A stretch of DNA of 64,000 nt, from positions 434,001 through 498,000 of the forward strand of contig QEYB01000911.1 in NCBI GenBank assembly GCA_017562135.1, in the 5' to 3' direction. Positions 24,554 through 35,339 of this stretch are shown here, piece by piece (the stretch's first letter is position 1; every line of letters starts with the position of its first letter). Under the pieces are notes generated by a model. That model was not told the DNA's origin, did no database searches, and saw nothing but the letters and a program-made list of their open reading frames with translations. This stretch comes from Dipylidium caninum (taxonomy: Eukaryota > Platyhelminthes > Cestoda > Cyclophyllidea > Dipylidiidae). The translations under genes and the position numbers were made by a program.

Positions 24554-25337
24554 CCGGTGCGCCGGCCGCTGTCCCGCGTGCTCCAGTCCGTGGGGGGTGA
24601 GTGTACGGAAGTGTGGAGACTCGAGACTGGGGTTTTGTCGCTTTCTTCGCCTTCGCCTTTTCTTCCCTTCCTTTCCTTTTTCCACTCCTTTTTCCTTTTT
24701 TCCTTTTTTTCCTTTTTTCCTTTTTTCCTTTTTCCCTTCCTTTCCGCTTCTACCTCCGCTTCTCCGCCGTTCTACGCCTACCTCCACCTCGGCTTCGCCG
24801 CCGACGCTGCCGCGCGCCTGCAAACTTAGCGTCAGTCCGTGTCCCCGGTGCACCGAGGTGCCCCGATGCCGTCGTACTCTGTGGTTCCGGTGGCCGCGCC
24901 CTTGCTCGACGCATACGGTGGGATGTGGGAGGGGCACGGGAAAGGTGGACTAAACTGCGGTCAATGGAGACGCCCACCGATGGCGGATGCGGGTATGTTA
25001 AGCGCATTCACCTCTGAGGCTGGAATAAGCGGGAGCAGGACTAGCGTAGAGATGGCCATTCGGTGGCAGACTCGTAGAGCGCTGGGCTGCAAATGCACAT
25101 ACGAGCGCAGTCGAAATCGCAAGTGCGAGAGGGAGTGGGTAGGTGGACGAGGGGATTGTCGGGTGGGTTGAGGAAAGTTGAGGGGTGGTGGTGGTAGTGG
25201 TGGGGCATGTGCAAGTGTGGTTAGAGTTGTCGACTGTCTGGACAAGGAGGTTGGCCTGAGAAGTCACACGAGTGGAATAGTGCGAGATGGCGGTGGCGGT
25301 GGCGGTGGCGGGGCGGTGGCGGAGGCACTAGGCGCGC

Positions 25338-25410
25338 GGGCGCGTGGCGCAATGGACAACGCGTCTGACTACGGATCAGAAGATTCCAGGTTCGAATCCT
25401 GGCGTGCTCG
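25338..25410 (+). tRNA. tRNA-Arg(ACG), unit 7, D-loop variant
   Basis: Same as the other Arg copies except for one T-to-C change in the D-loop (AATGGACAAC instead of AATGGATAAC). It lies just outside the A box, so it probably does not abolish transcription. Confidence 0.93.
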
Positions 25411-25770
25411 CATTGTAGGAGTAGAGGAGGCGGTTTGTCACTGCGCCTATTCTTCCGCCTTTTGTTCTCCGTATGTTCTCCCCGGTTTGTCAACCGCCTC
25501 ATCTTCATCTCACCCAGTGCACTGCCAGGCTGGCGCATGAGTGCACGCGGAGGCTGGGGCTCCGGGCCTGCAATGCGAGCCGAAATGCCGAGACCTTGTC
25601 GCTGCCGCGGCGTGCATCAAAAAGAAGTCGGTCTCTCCGCTCCCCTACAGCCTTCCAAACGCTGCGGCGAGTCTACAGCGAGTCGGGCGCATCACTAGCC
25701 TAGCCTGGGAGGGAGAGGAGGTCGAGGCGGTAGAGGAGGGAGGCGAGGCGAGGCGAGTAAAGGCGGGACA

Positions 25771-25842
25771 TGAGTACCTGGGCATCGATCCCAGTACCTC
25801 TCGCATGCTAAGCGAGCGCTCTACCATTTGAGCTAGTACCCC
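25771..25842 (-). tRNA. tRNA-Ala(AGC), unit 7, acceptor 3' end short by one C
   Basis: The plus strand reads ACATGAGTACC where the others have ACATGGAGTACC, so the 3' acceptor strand is GTACTC before A. The 1-72 pair cannot form and the CCA end would be out of register. The 5' side is intact. This may be an early pseudogene or a sequencing error. Confidence 0.8.
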
Positions 25843-26204
25843 GGCGCGTAGCGTGCACCACTCGTGCCGAGCCTCTCACGCGGCCATCCATACTGACCAC
25901 AAATTAGCGGCCGACGGGGGCACCACGCACCGGTTGATGGGGTGATCCGTGTGGAAGACGATCACACGGTGTCGCCGAGTCGCCTGTCACCATCACCAAC
26001 GACAGTTGCGATAATGCCGCTCGGCTGTCGTAATATGATCACTTATTGTTGGGGGCGAGTATGCGATTATACGAGGCTGCGAGGGTGTTGCAGGGGCGGT
26101 TACAGAGGTGGGCTGATGGGGCGTCGACTCGAGTACACAGCCGATGCCTCTGCGAGAAGACGCAGGCCGCAGGCCAGAGGCAGGGCGAGGTGAGAGCCGG
26201 ACTA

Positions 26205-26276
26205 GGGGGTATAGCTCAGTGGTAGAGCATTCGACTGCAGATCGAGAGGTCCCCGGTTCAATCCCGGGTGCCCTCC
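26205..26276 (+). tRNA. tRNA-Cys(GCA), unit 7, altered 3' acceptor
   Basis: The 3' acceptor reads TGCCCTC where all other copies have TGCCCCC. The stem can still pair through a G2-U71 wobble. The base after it is C, so the U73 needed for cysteine charging is lost. The five-G start is preceded by A instead of G. It is probably non-functional if the sequence is correct. Confidence 0.8.
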
Positions 26277-26546
26277 GGGTGCGCCGGTCGTTGTCCCGCG
26301 TGCTCCAGTTCCGCATTCCGCGGGGTGAGTGTGCGGAGGTGTGGAGACTCGAGGCGGGGGTTTTGTCGCTTCGCCTCCGCCTTTCTTCCCTTCCTTTCCT
26401 TTTTTCCACTCCTTTTCCTTTTTTCCTTTTTTCCTTTTTTCCTTTTTTCCTTTTTTTCCTTTTCCCTTCCTTTCCGCTTCTACCTCCGCTTCTCCGCCGT
26501 TCTACCGCCTACCTCCACCTCGGCTTCGCCGCCGACGCTGCCGCGC

Positions 26547-26985
26547 GCCTGCAAACTTAGCGTCAGTCCGTGTCCCCGGTGCACCGAGGTGCCCCGATGC
26601 CGTCGTACTCTGTGGTTCCGGTGGCCGCGTCCTTGCTCGACGCATACGTTGGGATGTGGGAGGGGCACGGGAAAGGTGGACTAAACTGCGGTCAATGGAG
26701 ACGCCCACCGATGGCGGATGCGGGTATGTTAAGCGCACTCACCACTGAGGCCGGGATAAGCGGGAGCAGGACTAGCGTAGAGATGGCCATTCGGTGGCAG
26801 ACTCGTAGAGCGCTGGGCTGCCAAATGCACATACGAGCGCAGTCGAAATCGCAAGTGCGAGAGGGAGTGGGTAGGTGGACGAGGGGATTGTCGGGTGGGT
26901 TGAGGAAAGTTGAGGGGGTGGTGGTGGTAGTGGTGGGCATGTGCAAGTGTGGTTAGAGTTGTCGACTGTCTGGACAAGGAGGTTT
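26547..26985. repeat. Truncated eighth tRNA-array unit
   Basis: About 440 bp homologous to the first quarter of a unit. It ends at GTCTGGACAAGGAGG, before the (GGTGGC)n run and tRNA-Arg, and therefore carries no tRNA gene. Sequence to the right is unrelated and A+T-rich. Confidence 0.9.
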
Positions 26986-29507
26986 GGACTGAGGCTAATT
27001 GCGTAGTCTATGCCCCTCTTGCTGTATTTCTCTTCGATCTTTTTCACTTCCTTATTGCATGTCCTATACTTTCGTGTTGGGCCTCAGGTATTATCTTTTC
27101 TACCCGTTGTGCAAATTCCTGCCCTTTCTCTTCGTTTTCTTAACCTTTTTTTCGTCATCATATTAATTGTTTTCCGTAATGCAAAAGTTTGCTAATAATG
27201 TTGCCCATCTTTTTTAACATGTTTAGCAATGCTGTGCCGATTTTGAAACCTCCTATTTGTAATAATCTGGACTAACCTTGTGCTTGACGTTCTGTTTACC
27301 TGCCCTATCGATTTATTTACTGTGGTCGAAATATTTCCTGTCATAATATTCTTTGTGCTCAGTTAACGTTAACACTTTGAACAGGCGTGTATCAAGCTCT
27401 AGAACCCGCTAAGGGAAACAATACACTACATTCATGACCGACAATGTCAGATTGTGAAATGTTTTGTATTTATTTAGTTTGTGGAAAGTCGGCGCTATTC
27501 AGTTTTCCGCAGATATGGCAGCGTCTAATATCACGTCAATTTTACTTTGCCTTTTCGCAGAACAGGAGGTTAATGAGAAATGTTAGACGTGGTCTTTGAC
27601 ACCATAACCAACACATTATGCAATCTTCGGACATACAAACTTCATGCTCGTTCCAGTTCCAGGTCCACAATCGCATATCAACTGTCAGGGCAAAGAAATG
27701 TCGGTCCCTGCAGATATCGGGAGGTATAGTCTTAGCTTATGGAGTGGGAATGAAACTACGCTCACTTTGTGACCTTTTGGATAATGCCAGTGCAATGGTG
27801 TTTGAAAGGCGTCGGGGTCGATCGGAATTTGAATGAGCCCAGAAGAAAGTCTTGTCACTTTCCAGTTAATAAATTTGCCAAGAAAAAGGGCGGCATACAC
27901 AAATAATAGATTTCTTTCCTTTCAACAATAACGAAAAAAAAAACATATGGACATCCAGACTTGTTGTATAAAGTATTTTATAAAAACCGACACCCCTTTC
28001 CACAAAAATTTATGGATACCACTCAAGGCTCATAATAGATTTCTTTACAAAAGGAAGAGCCATTCACTGATTGTCCTGCCAATTTTCCAGTCCATTATTT
28101 GGTGGTGATTGACGAAGCCCAACAAATGCGATGAAAACACAAAATGTGTTATTAGTGCGTAAATACTTTTAACTTTCACAGTAGTTATTTATGATATTTG
28201 CAAATTTGAGTCGCAAACGTGGACCCAAGAAACTCAGGTCAGTGACATATTTAAGTGAACAAATCTCCTCGAATTCACCATAGCGCATTACACCAAGGCA
28301 TACAATAAAACAGTCTAGTCCATACCTTGTTTGAGGCAACTTTTGAGGGAACTACGAAGTGTTTTGGACATGTGAAAGAGGAATGGTAGATTGCTTGATT
28401 TTCGGCCAGATACCTAAGAGCACGCAATCCTAAAACCACCCTTGATCGAACCAATTACAAAGCTGAGACTAAGGCGATAAAATGATAGGAGGAAGGAATT
28501 AAAACCAATAATGTCCGTCCTTGAATCTAGCCTACGGTAAAAGGGGACAAAAATTCTACTCATTACAGCAGTACGGTTCTAACCAGACTGCATATAAGTA
28601 ATATGTTCATTTATGAAGGTGGCAGCAGAAATTCACTTCACATTCTTCAGACGGCGATTGGCCCATATGGCATTGAAACAAGTCGTCAAAACGCATATCG
28701 CCCCAGATACCGTCATCTAGGCGAATTCGAAAGCCCCTAAGTTAGAGATCCATCTGCTCCCATACTTGAGAAACAGACATCGGTCGAAAGGCCCGTACTT
28801 TTGTCACTTTTGTTCATTTCAATCTTTCAAGAATATCATATAACCAACCAGACTCTAGGTCAGGGTCTAAAACTTTTATAAATAAAACAGACGATCACCT
28901 TTAGTGGCTATAGACGAAAGTCCACTTCCACAAAATAGCTTTCGTTTAGAAGAAAAGGGGAGAATCGATGTCGAGTGATAGTCTTTAAGAGAAACCATGG
29001 TAAGTTGACAATGGCCGTTAGCACACTTAAAGTGGTTACGACATAAATCGCTTTATAAAGACATGGATTATAAATAGCCAGGTATTGTGAATGTGCTTTG
29101 CTGTTCGAAAAAGCCAAATCTAGTGCGCAATGATTAGAAAGTGGAGGCATTGGGATTTCATGGGGAAGATTCAGTCTGAGTTTAGCGACCAGTATAATGA
29201 AATAATGTGTGAAAGACGACCAGGGCATCTGGGAAGAAAGGTGAAGAACGCTTTTGTGAGCCGCGTTAAAAATATAGTAAGACTATACCTCCTGTTAAGG
29301 TGAGCATCTTCAATAGCATTATCAGCAAATATAAACCCAATTATCTACATTACGTAAGACTTAACGTGTCAGCAAATAAAGTTAATAATCGTCATAATAG
29401 CGTCTGATACCTAACAAATTTAGTATCGTTTGTTTACACCAACTGGTAACTTCGCGAGTTTATGGTTGACAGATATTAGCGTCGGCTCAGGCGGGGCGCA
29501 TTTGTTC
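26986..29507. other. Right flank of the array; no gene recognised
   Basis: A+T-rich sequence with many stops in all frames. Short frames near 27,618-27,836 (plus), 27,685-27,900 (minus) and 28,908-29,228 (minus) lack convincing splice sites and resemble nothing I know. The right end should contain the CNPY promoter. Confidence 0.4.
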
Positions 29508-30294
29508 ATGGCCTACTACACCCAAGTGTTAGCTCTGTTAGTTTGCCCACTTTTATCAAATACTTTATTCGGAGGAGTCCTATCAAAGAGCTCCGAAGAT
29601 GATCATGGCGTCAGGGCCCCGACAGCATGTGAGGTTTGCAAACTTTTCTGCCACGAATTCATGCTACGTTACAACGCGACCGATAGTTCAGCGACGCTTG
29701 AATTTCATGGAACATCAAACAAGAAGATACCATATTCCACATCGTAATACAGCCTGTGTTGTCTTTTACTTTCACAGAGAATTACGGCTAACGGAAATAA
29801 TGCAGGATCCCGACATTTGTGCGGACATGCTCCAGTACAGACTCCACAACGAGAAAAAAGATAGTACAAGATTTCAAAAGTCATTACCACAAACTTTTGA
29901 GACTTTACGTCAGTTGGTGTAATCATATCGTTTACATTTTATACGGTATAGGGACCGGGGCGTTGATGTAAAAATGGACATACCTCCAGCTCTTTGGGAT
30001 TCACCTTCTGTTGAAATTTCTATGCTCAAAGAGAAGGTTTATCTCTTTAAAGCTCCGTTAACTTCGTTTTAGTGTGAACAGTTAGTCGCCGAACATGAAA
30101 ACTGGATAGAAGAGTGGTTTTTTAGTCATTACGATGAAACATCTATCTTTGATTTCCTCTGCAGACAACGTATCTTAAAAGATATTTCTTCAAGTTGCTT
30201 AAATGAACCTATGCCAATTGAAAGCAGGGAAGTCATCGGGATTCCTTCATCTGGAATAAATGAGAATAAATTGCATAGTAAGTTGTTTCGTTGA
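29508..30294 (+). CDS. CNPY3: Canopy-family ER saposin-like co-chaperone (CNPY3/4 type)
   Basis: Vertebrate CNPY3 and CNPY4 (PRAT4A/B) are luminal ER proteins; CNPY3 works with gp94 to fold Toll-like receptors. Exons: 29508-29743, 29778-29918, 29952-30036, 30073-30294, separated by introns of only 34, 33 and 36 bp, all with agreeing phases. The ATG was chosen because MAYYTQVLALLVCPLL makes a good signal peptide. The saposin-like cysteine pattern is kept: ACEVCKLF, PDIC, EKCEQL, DFLCRQ and SSCLNE. Family blocks KKIPYSTSE, TFETLRQLV and VKMDIPPALWDSPSVEI match CNPY3/4 closely. A strong donor, GTAAGT at 30278, lies inside the last exon. The protein may therefore continue into another exon rather than stop at 30294, and a frame ending RHLTEL at 30,822 is a candidate. 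Assignment to CNPY3 versus CNPY4 is uncertain. Confidence 0.85.
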
Positions 30295-31225
30295 AGGCTC
30301 TTTTCAAAATAGTCTATTTTCCAATTTCCGGCTAATTTGCGTTTGTATCAGCATCCATTTTCGCTGTTTTCCCGTTTTCTGTTGCTTTTTATCGCTTAAT
30401 GCCAATTTTCCTAATCTAAATTTACGGGTATCTCATAATTTATCGACTTCAATTGTTTCCCATTATATGGTAGTGGAATGTACCTAACTATCACCTTTCG
30501 GATTGTCAGTTTGCTGTTTCGATTTATTTAAACTTGACAAGGTCGAAATTGTTTTAGGGAACATGAGATGAGGCGTTTTCACCAAGTTGACAGAAACATT
30601 CCATTTAGGAAATCGGTCTCTTTCATCTGTAAACGCAAACGAAGGTATGAGAGTAGTCAAAACGAAGTATGTGATACAGTCATTTTGCAATGTGGTGAAG
30701 CAGCATATTTATGTTCTGAACTAACAAGTTCCAATCCCCATATGATGGACTTTTTAACTTTAGGTTCATCTCGTGACGACAAAGACGTTCATCTTGACGA
30801 GCGACATTTGACGGAACTTTAGGGATCTTTGCGTTGCAATCATGGTTGCTTTTAAATAAACTTCGAACCTGCACTTTTTACCAAATGTTTAACAGCATTA
30901 GAATTACCGATTTAACAATGATGTAACTCAACTAATTGAGAAATGTGACCGATTTGTCCGGGTAGTTTGAGTCAATAAGTTGTTGGCACTACCAAAAACA
31001 TTTTCGGTGGATTACCGAATGCTTTGCCGAGAAAAAAACAGTTCTCTTTTAAGGAGTAAATGTTTCACATATAATGTTTGTAAGTAGCCGTTATCGTTCA
31101 CGAGACGTTCATATTGTGACGTGATCGTTGACACAAAATAGATAATTCGTCGAAAGATAACGAGCAGCGTGTGTATCCATTACCTTGATATTAGTAGGTA
31201 GAAAGGATGACCTACCCAAAATGGG
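30295..31225. other. CNPY 3' flank
   Basis: Contains a plus-strand open frame at 30,568-30,822 after an acceptor-like GTTTTAG at 30,557. It is a possible last CNPY exon, but its phase does not fit the GTAAGT donor at 30,278. Nothing else is recognisable. Confidence 0.35.
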
Positions 31226-31229
31226 GGTT

Positions 31230-31860
31230 AATCGCGAATTGGGGGGAACAAATAACACCACAGCTTTAACAAATGGAACACAAAACGCGGGGGCTTAATG
31301 AAAGTGGTTCTAAGACAGGCAAATAGAGTCATTTGGTGGCCCGCTTCGCCCATTGAAACTACTGGTGGAAGGAGTCGACTCAAACTGGCTCCATGACGGG
31401 CCAGTACCGTTCGAAAGATAGGCCGGTAGGTCGCGCACGGCACAAACGCGTGTCAAAGGTTGGGCGACAGAGTTTTACCGGGTGAGATGTAATCGATGGC
31501 CGTTTGATCAGATTTCAGTGCTCTAATTTCGGACATAACTTTACCGATTCGACACTACTGGTCATGCTCCGAAGCTGATTACAAAGCCAATGGCACATGA
31601 CGACACAAGGTACTTCCTCTGCAAAGACGAATTTTACATTTCTAATTAAACCAGGCCACTTTAGATTACATAGAATATCGGTGCAATCTACGTACCTTAA
31701 TTTTACCGCAAGCTAGGAGGAAGCGCAATACACTAACTCCGGACATTCTACAAGCAAAGGGAAGACTAATGAAGTATTCCAAAAAAGTGACAGTTGTAGA
31801 ACAACACTACTCCCTCATCCATGTGATTTATAATACAAAAGAATACAGTCAGTGACGCCT
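31230..31860. repeat. Dispersed repeat, copy 1 (downstream of HDDC2)
   Basis: Collinear with 35,340-36,070. Outer parts are clearly related but diverged, for example GGCCAGTA, GATAGGCCGGTAG and CAGTGCTC blocks in the same order. The stretch 31,632-31,728 is identical to 35,852-35,948 over 97 bases. It lies just beyond the stop codon of the minus-strand HDDC2 gene. No recognisable transposase or reverse transcriptase is encoded. Confidence 0.85.
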
Positions 31861-31931
31861 CAAACAGGATCTTTCGAGTATACAACAACAATGCCAGGCG
31901 CTGCACCGGGGTTATGAAAGTTTAAGTGGCA

Positions 31932-33049
31932 TCACTCGTCGGAGGTGGAGGCAGAGCGAAGTTGGCGCAACGCGGCGACCCACTCGCGAACGCAGAGGGA
32001 AGTGAAAACATCCTCGGTGTTGACAAAGAACTGCTCCAGCCAACTCGGTTTCTTCGCCTCCACTTCGTACTCGTAGGCCTGTAATATCATCTCAAACTTG
32101 TCCAGGTCTTTGCACACCACCGATTCCGGTGTCTCCTGAGACTCATATTCCTATGGAGTGACGTGTAAAATGGAAACCAGTATACAAGTTGAAAGAACTT
32201 ACAATTATTTGCATTCTCCACCACAGATATAATGGTAGTGCATGATGCCGCTTAAGCGCTCCAAGCAGAGTGGAGATAAACACTATTACGATCGCTTTTC
32301 ATTGAGTTAAAATACCAACAAGCTTTATGTTCTTTTAATTGGCAGTTGATACAACACTTAACAAAATGGTTTAAAAAGTTAATAAGATCCAGCTTTTTTT
32401 CATTATGGACTTCTAGCATTGGGCACAAAGGGACTCAACCGAGATGCCAGTTGGAGTTCATTTCTGGGATAACTTTGACAAACAATATTTATAGCTTTTC
32501 TGCTCTAGCTTTTCAAAGTAGCATATCACTAGGACCAGGTATTTAAATCAGCCTACCTTCCACAAGTTGAACAGTTCGCTACCGATTTCCTCGGGCAGTT
32601 TGCTACACAGATCACTGAGGGCGGCCTTAGAAAACATAAACAGTGGAGTGAGGAGACACAAGGTAGCACGCGATTTCGTGATTTATCTTAATGAAATATG
32701 ATGATAAACTGCAATGTTCGAATCTATTCGTAAAGATGGACAAGTGCACAATGGTTAAAGCCGGCAAGATCGTGAGAGACAATAGGTAAAAAGCCAGTTT
32801 TGCCGTGACGACCAAAAGACGTCGAGAGTAAGAATTTTGGACATGAAAAAAATTGGGAGCTGGTTAAAGACTAGCCGTAATAAGATATATTCCTAGTTAC
32901 TGATTGAACTTAAGGAGGCGATTTATACTCTTCGAAATGAACTTACTTCCTCTAGCGCATATTTCTCCTCCTTGGAGATACCACAGAAAGGAGTGATATC
33001 GCCAACTACACATTCGGCTAGGTCGTGAACGATGGCCATCTTCATTACC
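31932..33049 (-). CDS. HDDC2: HDDC2-type HD-domain 5'-nucleotidase, C-terminal part
   Basis: HDDC2 is a cytosolic HD-domain phosphohydrolase related to the YfbR 5'-deoxynucleotidases. Minus-strand exons read: 33049-32947, 32625-32557, 32150-31932. The first carries the metal-binding core, [15 protein letters not shown] then [10 protein letters not shown]. The second reads [19 protein letters not shown]. The last reads [18 protein letters not shown] and ends SASTSDE before TAA. These match human HDDC2 in order over about 105 residues. The N-terminal exon, which should carry PESVSDH with the first metal-binding His, was not found with confidence. A frame near 33,410-33,490 has a similar V-x-x-P-E spacing but no His there. 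The gene may extend right with an unrecognised exon, or be truncated. Confidence 0.85.
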
Positions 33050-35339
33050 CTATCGCGAAAACAAGGCGTCAACATTGGAGAATCGTAAAGACAAAACAGA
33101 TTGTGGGGAAAGCCTGGAACCTCTTGATCCAACAGCAATCCCATTCAGCTGAATTACATGCTACCTACTGGAGCATACACGACGGATGTTAATTAACTTA
33201 CTCCAAGGAGCAGTGTGATTAAGACGTGAAAAACGTTTTCCCGGTGAAACACTACAATACTTTCGTTCGATTATTAATCTAGGAATGCAATGTATCAGTA
33301 AGATTAGTTACCGTTATCTCATCTTTACAGCTGTTAAGTGCATTTCGGACGGTAAATGATAAACAGAAGTAATTTTGTTTTTGACTGCCCGCAATGTAAT
33401 GCAAACTAACTGAAGGAAGCTGATAGTTAAGGTCATGGAGAACGCACAGTACTTGGGCGTGGTGGCCTCCGGTTGTTTGACACGGTACCGATTAAAAACA
33501 GTGGATTTAATTTAACCGATGAGTGGATCTACATCTGTGTTTAACTGAGAGTGTCAAATAACAAAATTCAGATCGTTTGTATAAATAGCAACAAGTGTTT
33601 GTTTCAGCATAGAATAAAATTATTTGTTGGATAGTGAAAACGGTTACGGGCGTCCTGAAAAGCAGATACTTATTTGACATATACCCTATGGACTTGCGTG
33701 TACCTTCGGCCCACATTCATGAATGTAGATAAGTGGACTCAATTCAACGAAATTCTTTAAGAGACATAACAGAAGCCACGAGTCCAAGTGTCTACAGTAA
33801 CACTGCACATTGTGAAAAGCTCCAAATACCCCAGCACAGCCAAATTCATGGGAAGCGGTACCTTACCATGGGAAAAAAATTGAAATGGAATAGGTCAAAC
33901 AGGTCCCGAAGGAGGATAGGGTCGCTGAATCGGTCGACGTTCGAAGTCATTAGGGCATGCCTCTAGGTTTTTAACCACCCAACACCTAAGAGAACACATA
34001 CCAATTATTGACCTTTGTGAAGTTTTGAAGGGGAGAATTTCTTAACTGAATGAGAATCACGGGGGAATTTTCAAACCCATTTCCCTACCTGTGGTAAGAA
34101 CAAAATTTAGTAGAAAACAGGATAAGAAGCGGAGAAAAGGAGCCTTTCACAGTGAGGAATGGAGATTTCCGGTAACATCTAAATCACACCGGAAGATATG
34201 TACATGTACACCAGAGTCAAAGTGGACTTTGACTGGTTAACAGAAAATCTACATTTAAAAGAAGGAATTAATCTTTTAACCAAAAGTACTGCCTAAGCTT
34301 AAGTGGATGAAAGAATATGGTCTGATTCTCTATCACATAAGCACAAAAGTGTGCAAAAATTTATAGGCAGAGTTTTTGTCAGACCGAATTTAATAAGAGC
34401 GCGCTATCCCGGATTCAGAGCTACTTCCCATGAAATTAATAGGCTGTGAAGATGTCGCATCGAAGTACTACGCATTAAATAGAATAGCAGCCATTTCAAC
34501 TGTCTTTAAAGTAGAATCATCAATGACAACACATTTTAGCCTAACACAAATAATAGAATTCATCCTCTGGTCACCAGTGCTACGCATTTCAGGGAGACAA
34601 TGCAGAGGTATGGTTAAACTGTAGTATATTACATGAGAAATTAAATTAACGAAAACGAATGGTGGCAAATTGTTACAATTCAAATAATAGAATGGGTACC
34701 AAAATAAGTGGCAAGTCAAAAAATTGCATTTTAATTTATTCTACTACCTTTGACAAATAAAGACCACCGATTTATCGGTATTTACTTGAGCCGGGCATCG
34801 AAGAGGCGGGGTGGTAACTACAAAGGGAACGAGCAAGTGGAAAGACCGAAAAGAATGTAGTGAGTGACGGCATATGCTACGACCAACACATCCAACACTT
34901 TATGGTCGTCGAATACCACAAGATATCAAAGTATCCCACAGCTTAGCGAAATAGAGCGAGAGAGTGGAGAAAATGAGGAGTGAGAAAACGAACGCTAGTG
35001 GATTACTTGTCTCGGTTGAAACCTTCTGTTGACGGCAGGAGAGTGGAGCTGAGGGCCATACGGTACATATGTTCGGCTACGCTCTCCGGCTCCTCTACCC
35101 CGTGGAGCGTCCAACCCGTACGCACCGTCCGCTGGCCAGATTATTGCGAGAATAGGGAGAGAGAAAAGAATTCAAGTTATGCACATTTGGCATTACGAAG
35201 CAGTCTGTTAGCACACATCACGATTAGTCGCCGAAGCCCCACGCTCACTTCAAGACCACACGTATATAACAAGAAATTGCCCATTTTGCTGAAAAACCCT
35301 TTGAATCTCATATACCGCGAGGTCCGAAAGTAATAGTAT
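33050..35339. other. Region upstream of HDDC2; no gene recognised
   Basis: A+T-rich sequence with short frames only. It should hold the missing first exon(s) and promoter of HDDC2. A plus-strand frame at 34,980-35,333 has no family I recognise. Confidence 0.35.

Larger units (their letters stand above)
14363..26985. repeat. Tandem array of ~1.74-kb tRNA cassettes (7 full units plus a quarter unit)
   Basis: Taking the shared GCCTGCAA(A/G)CTTAGCG as unit start, units begin at 14363, 16095, 17850, 19578, 21331, 23083, 24816 and 26547. Their lengths are 1732, 1755, 1728, 1753, 1752, 1733 and 1731 bp, and the eighth is cut off near 26985. Each full unit contains in order a G-rich hexanucleotide run (GGTGGC)n, tRNA-Arg(ACG) on plus, a spacer, tRNA-Ala(AGC) on minus, a spacer with a hairpin, tRNA-Cys(GCA) on plus and a long C/T tract. 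G+C content is visibly much higher than in the A+T-rich flanks. Long open frames on both strands are by-products of this composition: the same frames recur in every unit and run straight through the tRNA genes. Units differ by block-wise variants, small indels and repeat-length changes. Confidence 0.97.

Noticed and set aside
14544..26956. Dozens of long open frames on both strands within the tRNA array, with recurring His/Pro-, Phe/Ser- or Arg-rich translations
   Set aside because: They recur in every unit, run through tRNA genes (for example MVERSLSMREVLGSMPRYS is the antisense-direction translation of tRNA-Ala), and follow simple repeats such as the C/T tract and the GGTGGC runs. They are composition artefacts.
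14363..26985. The array as a CRISPR array or an rRNA/5S repeat
   Set aside because: Unit length and content are wrong: no short direct repeats with unique spacers, and no rRNA core sequences; the conserved elements are tRNA genes.
28908..29228. Minus-strand 106-codon frame right of the array
   Set aside because: It looks hydrophobic and membrane-like but shows no family motif, splice context or repeat match; chance is not excluded.
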